From Niabella sp. (GTDB taxonomy: Bacteria; Bacteroidota; Bacteroidia; Chitinophagales; Chitinophagaceae): a stretch of DNA of 57,839 bases. The stretch spans positions 1 through 57,839 of the forward strand of contig JAPUDO010000083.1 of assembly GCA_027493055.1 (NCBI GenBank). The letters are read 5' to 3'. Shown piece after piece: positions 54,805-57,839 of the stretch. The translations under genes were made by a program, and so were the position numbers. The notes beneath the pieces were generated by a model. That model had not been told where the DNA came from and did no database searches. It saw only the letters and a program-made list of their open reading frames with translations. Position 1 is the first letter of the stretch; the number at the start of each line of letters is the position of its first letter.

Positions 54805-55476
54805 ATGATAAGAGAATATGAAATAATTGAGACAGGAGATGGCAGTCATACCCTGAAACTGGCAGGGGAGAAAATGACTTTTCATTCGGATAGGGGGGCC
54901 ATCCAGGAGTCGCAGCATGTTTTTGTAAAAACCGGTTTTGACCATTTTATACAGAAGTCAGTGCCTGGTGAACCTGTGGCTGTTTTTGAAGTGGGGTTGG
55001 GTACCGGTCTCAATGCTTTGCTGACAGCCATAGCTGCAACCCAAAAACATAAGGAAGTGTTATATTATTCAATAGACAGGTATCCGCTACCTGCTGAAAT
55101 ATATACAAAGCTCAATTATCCTGATTTGTTGAAAGCTCCCGTATTGTACAAAGCTATTATGCAAGCCGGTTGGGAGGAGCTATTGCCTGTTGCCCCGTTT
55201 TTCAGTCTGCAAAAAATAAACGGCGATCTAAGCAATTATACCTTTAACCGGCAATTTGATATTATTTATTTTGATGCCTTTGCACCTGGTGACCAGGAGG
55301 AGATGTGGACAGAAAATATTTACGGGAAAATGTATGATGCGTTACATCCGGGAGGATTATTGGTAACCTATTGTTCAAAAGGAAATGTACGCCGGGCATT
55401 GGTCCAGGCCGGTTTTACGGTAGAAAAGCTGGCTGGTCCACCAGGTAAAAGGGAAATCATCAGGGCAAATAAATAA
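54805..55476 (+). CDS. mnmD: tRNA (mnm5s2U34)-methyltransferase MnmD
   Basis: The 223-residue SAM-dependent methyltransferase matches MnmD, the stand-alone counterpart of the MnmC methyltransferase domain, which completes mnm5s2U at tRNA wobble position 34. Family features are GDGSHTLKLAGEKMTFHSDRGAIQESQHVFVKTG, the SAM loop VFEVGLGTGLNALLT, the acidic IYFDAFAPGDQEEMWT and TYCSKGNVRRALVQAGFTVEKLAGPPGKREIIRA. The FAD oxidase half of MnmC is absent, as expected for MnmD. It is convergent with the YrdB-like gene. Confidence 0.95.
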   Translation: MIREYEIIETGDGSHTLKLAGEKMTFHSDRGAIQESQHVFVKTGFDHFIQKSVPGEPVAVFEVGLGTGLNALLTAIAATQKHKEVLYYSIDRYPLPAEIYTKLNYPDLLKAPVLYKAIMQAGWEELLPVAPFFSLQKINGDLSNYTFNRQFDIIYFDAFAPGDQEEMWTENIYGKMYDALHPGGLLVTYCSKGNVRRALVQAGFTVEKLAGPPGKREIIRANK

Positions 55477-55491
55477 GGCTGAGCACTGGGT

Positions 55492-55827
55492 TTAATCCGG
55501 CTCAGTCAGGTAACTTACCAGTTGCGTGGCGATGGCCAGTATAGCTACAATCAAAGCAAAGTTTTTCATTTGAAGCTGATAAAGGAAAAAGGCTGCTACA
55601 AGAAACATCCCTCCCCTGAAAACTGTCAGGTAAGGCATTGGGAGCCTGTGGCCTGATTTTGGTGCCGCCAGGAGGGACCATAAACCCACCCCTAATATTA
55701 TTGCTGCTATTGTAAAAGCAACCCGGCTAAAGCTGTTTATGCCTTTACTGTAAGCAAAGTGTCCAAATGAATATAGCATTATCAGCTCCAAAGCAAAGAC
55801 TATTGGCTGATTGATCAGTTTTACCAT
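55492..55827 (-). CDS. YrdB-family small membrane protein
   Basis: The 111-residue protein has four hydrophobic segments: IVFALELIMLYSFGHFAYS, VAFTIAAIILGVGLWSLLA, YLTVFRGGMFLVAAFFLYQL and FALIVAILAIATQLVSYLT. It fits the YrdB/DUF2568 family. Function unknown. It follows a DUF4126 gene by 36 bases on the same strand, so the two are probably co-transcribed. Confidence 0.85.
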   Translation of the reverse strand: MVKLINQPIVFALELIMLYSFGHFAYSKGINSFSRVAFTIAAIILGVGLWSLLAAPKSGHRLPMPYLTVFRGGMFLVAAFFLYQLQMKNFALIVAILAIATQLVSYLTEPD

Positions 55828-55863
55828 TTTATCCTGCTGCAGATTTTTACTATTACCTGTTTT

Positions 55864-56442
55864 TTATATCGAAGCCTTTCGGGAGAACCTGTTAACCAGC
55901 TTTTTTATAACCCAGTAAAATGCAAATAAGAATAATATTGCCATTATTACAGGGATAACAAAAGCCAGAACCGAGCCGCCGATAGCTGCCGTATTTTCTC
56001 CCGTGGCAACAACGGCGTTACCTGTACCTAAGGTGGTTTTGCTGCTGAGCAGTCTGAGCAGTCCTGTGCCAGACGCTACCAGCCCTGCACCGCCACCGCC
56101 TGCAATAATACCTATCATCCACTTCATCCATTCGTTATCAATAGGTATTACAGAGGTAGCTAACAAAGTTCCTGCAATTGCTGCCAGTGGTGTTGCAATA
56201 GCATCCAGGATATTATCAATAAAAGGAATATAATAAGCTGCAATTTCAAACAGGGTTGCCGCACCAAGCGCTATGAGGGCAGGAGTGGAGGAAAGCCATT
56301 GAAAGCTTTCAGCAAAACTGAATATATGAAACCTGCTGGCCAGCCCCGCTACCAGCAAAGGCACAAATACGCGGAATCCACAACAGGCCGAGAGTGCAAT
56401 GCCTAATGCAGTAGCAGTAATTGTTTGTACGTCAAGGTTCAT
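55864..56442 (-). CDS. DUF4126 membrane protein
   Basis: The 192-residue membrane protein matches DUF4126: ALGIALSACCGFRVFVPLLVAGLASR at the N-terminus, FEIAAYYIPFIDNILDAIATPLAAIAGTLL in the middle and a glycine-rich IIAGGGGAGLVASGTGLLR. A final helix ends in a basic tail (KKLVNRFSRKASI). No activity is known to me. It is upstream of the YrdB-like gene and divergent from trmH. Confidence 0.88.
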   Translation of the reverse strand: MNLDVQTITATALGIALSACCGFRVFVPLLVAGLASRFHIFSFAESFQWLSSTPALIALGAATLFEIAAYYIPFIDNILDAIATPLAAIAGTLLATSVIPIDNEWMKWMIGIIAGGGGAGLVASGTGLLRLLSSKTTLGTGNAVVATGENTAAIGGSVLAFVIPVIMAILFLFAFYWVIKKLVNRFSRKASI

Positions 56443-56567
56443 ATTGATTATTGAAATTTTATTTAAAACAGACGCTTACATACCTGGTTTGACCATCTTT
56501 ACAGATAAAGTTAAATCAATTTATTAAGAATTTATTTACTTTGATAATAGTATAACAGCTTCTGCGT

Positions 56568-57074
56568 ATGACTGAAGAAAGAAGTACGAGACTTAAAACT
56601 GTAATTGCCAAACGGCAGCCGGGCCTTGCTGTAGTTCTGGAAAATGTATTCGATCCCCATCATGTTTCTGCGGTGATGCGCACCTGCGATGCCGTTGGTG
56701 TTCAGGACATCTACATATTGAATACCAAAATTCCCCGTTATAAGAAGTGGGGCGCCAGGAGCAGCTCCGGCGCTGTTAAATGGCTTTCTGTACATCAGTT
56801 TGAAAATGCCGGCGCCTGTTTTGAAACGCTGAAAAAAAGGTATGAGCAAATATTTACTACTTATTTGAGTGATGGTGCCATACCACTTTATGACATGGAC
56901 CTTACCAAGAATATAGCATTGGTATTTGGCAATGAGCATTCGGGAGTGAGCAATGATATACGTGAACTGGCCGATGGTAACTTTATGATCCCTCAGGCAG
57001 GTGTTATAAAATCGCTCAATATTAGTGTGGCCTGCGCTATAACACTTTATGAAGCTTACAGGCAAAAAACATAG
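56568..57074 (+). CDS. trmH: TrmH-type tRNA 2'-O-methyltransferase
   Basis: The 168-residue SPOUT methyltransferase resembles the catalytic core of TrmH, which methylates G18 in tRNA D-loops. Motif 1 is RQPGLAVVLENVFDPHHVSAVMRTCDAVG at about 16-44, motif 2 is IALVFGNEHSGVS and motif 3 is FMIPQAGVIKSLNISVACAITLYEA, which together form the SAM-binding knot. It lacks the C-terminal extension of the E. coli enzyme. G18 specificity is inferred from similarity; other SpoU-class targets are possible. A near-consensus TACTTTG box is at 56537-56543. Confidence 0.88.
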   Translation: MTEERSTRLKTVIAKRQPGLAVVLENVFDPHHVSAVMRTCDAVGVQDIYILNTKIPRYKKWGARSSSGAVKWLSVHQFENAGACFETLKKRYEQIFTTYLSDGAIPLYDMDLTKNIALVFGNEHSGVSNDIRELADGNFMIPQAGVIKSLNISVACAITLYEAYRQKT

Positions 57075-57839
57075 CTGGCCATTATAACGGGAATGAAAAT
57101 GATTGTGCTTACAAGCTTGATTTGCAAAGACAGTGGGGAATTAGAAGGGATGACAGATGAAAGAGGACAGTTGACAGTTAACACACACGGTGGGTTAACA
57201 AAGGTTAACAGGGCGGGACGGCCTGATCAATCCTGTATTCAGCAACCAGCATCTGTTCCGTGGAAACAAAATGTATGTAGAAAAAATGCACATCCAAATC
57301 TGGTGCCCCGTACGGGGCACCAGAATCGCCATTAAATATTTTATCCTATAAACGTTTTATCGCTATGCGATATTTAGAGCATCTAAAATGCACATTATTT
57401 ATCCGCTCCTTTCTTGCGCTGGGTGTGCCGCTACTACTGTTCGAAACCTGGAAATATGTTTTAATCAAGCCTGAAAGCCCGCCTGCCGGACGGGCAGGGC
57501 TAATATTATTATAAAAAAAGCATATACACCCATTAGAATCCCGAAGGAATGGCATAATATCCTGTGTCACCCCTTTGGGGTTCTCGTCCAAAATCCAAAC
57601 TATTTTTCTATAATAATAACATCTCTTCGAGATTTTTATAAGGTTTCGGGCACTTAAGGGTGTGCCACCTGAGCCCCGGTCAGGAGAGGGGAGGACATAC
57701 GACTATCTTTGAGCATTCCGTTTTTTAAGTTGACAGAGGACAGGTGTGAAAGGTTGAAAAGTTGATTGGGAATAGAGAATGTAAAATGTTGAATATTAAA
57801 TGTAGAATGTAGGCTTAGGCAGAATAATCGCAAATAAGG
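57075..57839. repeat. Gene-free, repeat- and palindrome-rich right end
   Basis: No gene was accepted; two open frames of about 80 codons translate repeats. Palindromes include a perfect 22-base one at 57301-57322 (half-site tggtgccccgt), cctgcc/ggcagg at 57482-57498, acccc-ttt-ggggt at 57569-57581 and atctc-ttc-gagat at 57621-57633. A tatttttctataa motif at 57601-57613 is nearly the reverse complement of the one at 26802-26813. The last 60 bases contain the GAATGTAAAATG/AATGTAGAATG oligomer also seen at 20838-20890. Confidence 0.65.

Noticed and set aside
56532-57065. 177-codon minus-strand open frame
   Set aside because: It is antisense to trmH, which has clear family motifs; the antisense frame has none.
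57093-57591. Two open frames of about 80 codons (57093-57335 plus, 57346-57591 minus)
   Set aside because: Both run through palindromes and oligomer repeats and show no domain or plausible start context.
57640-57839. Insertion sequence end or tRNA gene near the right edge
   Set aside because: No transposase frame, terminal inverted repeat pair, target duplication or cloverleaf could be found.

Overview
The window comes from the chromosome of a member of the Bacteroidota, most likely the family Chitinophagaceae. The evidence is two SusC/SusD outer-membrane glycan uptake pairs, many secreted or lipoprotein glycan-degrading enzymes, candidate promoters of the TAnnTTTG type, little sign of Shine-Dalgarno sequences, and intergenic palindrome and AT-rich oligomer repeats of the kind common in this family. 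The genus cannot be fixed from the sequence alone. No rRNA, tRNA, CRISPR array, prophage or intact insertion sequence was seen.

Region 1 (1-8644, all minus strand) is a small polysaccharide utilization locus. It runs ROK-family regulator, SusC, SusD, terminator, GH29 alpha-L-fucosidase, and a small lipoprotein cut by the window edge. Region 2 (9240-13839) is housekeeping: a MiaE-like tRNA hydroxylase, rpsO-pnp with a strong hairpin between them, and an overlapping pair encoding a HipA-like kinase and a DUF3037 protein.

Region 3 (13844-21511, minus strand) is the first candidate new system. A bifunctional nuclease-family gene and ispE are followed by a tight gene string: a short protein with the DTDDTA motif of class II terpene cyclases, an ABC exporter, a GT4 and a GT2 glycosyltransferase, and a UbiA-family prenyltransferase with both Asp-rich motifs. 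It looks like a pathway that builds, glycosylates and exports an isoprenoid-derived compound. Region 4 (21740-28348) holds an unusual LGFP-repeat/metallophosphoesterase fusion, etfBA, a TPR protein, a palindrome-rich intergenic stretch and tilS.

Region 5 (28433-51717, minus strand, about 23 kb) is a large polysaccharide utilization locus and the second candidate system. In transcription order it has a secreted ADP-ribosylglycohydrolase-fold protein, a broken sulfatase, ribokinase, a GRP-family sugar transporter, SusC, SusD, a DUF4838 protein, two beta-helix lipoproteins, a sulfatase, a sulfatase-GH127 fusion, a second secreted ADP-ribosylglycohydrolase-fold protein and a secreted metallophosphoesterase. 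The set suggests breakdown of a sulfated glycan containing pentofuranosides, with ribose or a similar sugar imported and phosphorylated.

Region 6 (51985-57839) has an uncharacterised helical-repeat protein divergent from the large locus, an aldose 1-epimerase lipoprotein, mnmD, two small membrane proteins (YrdB-like and DUF4126), trmH, and a gene-free, repeat-rich right end.
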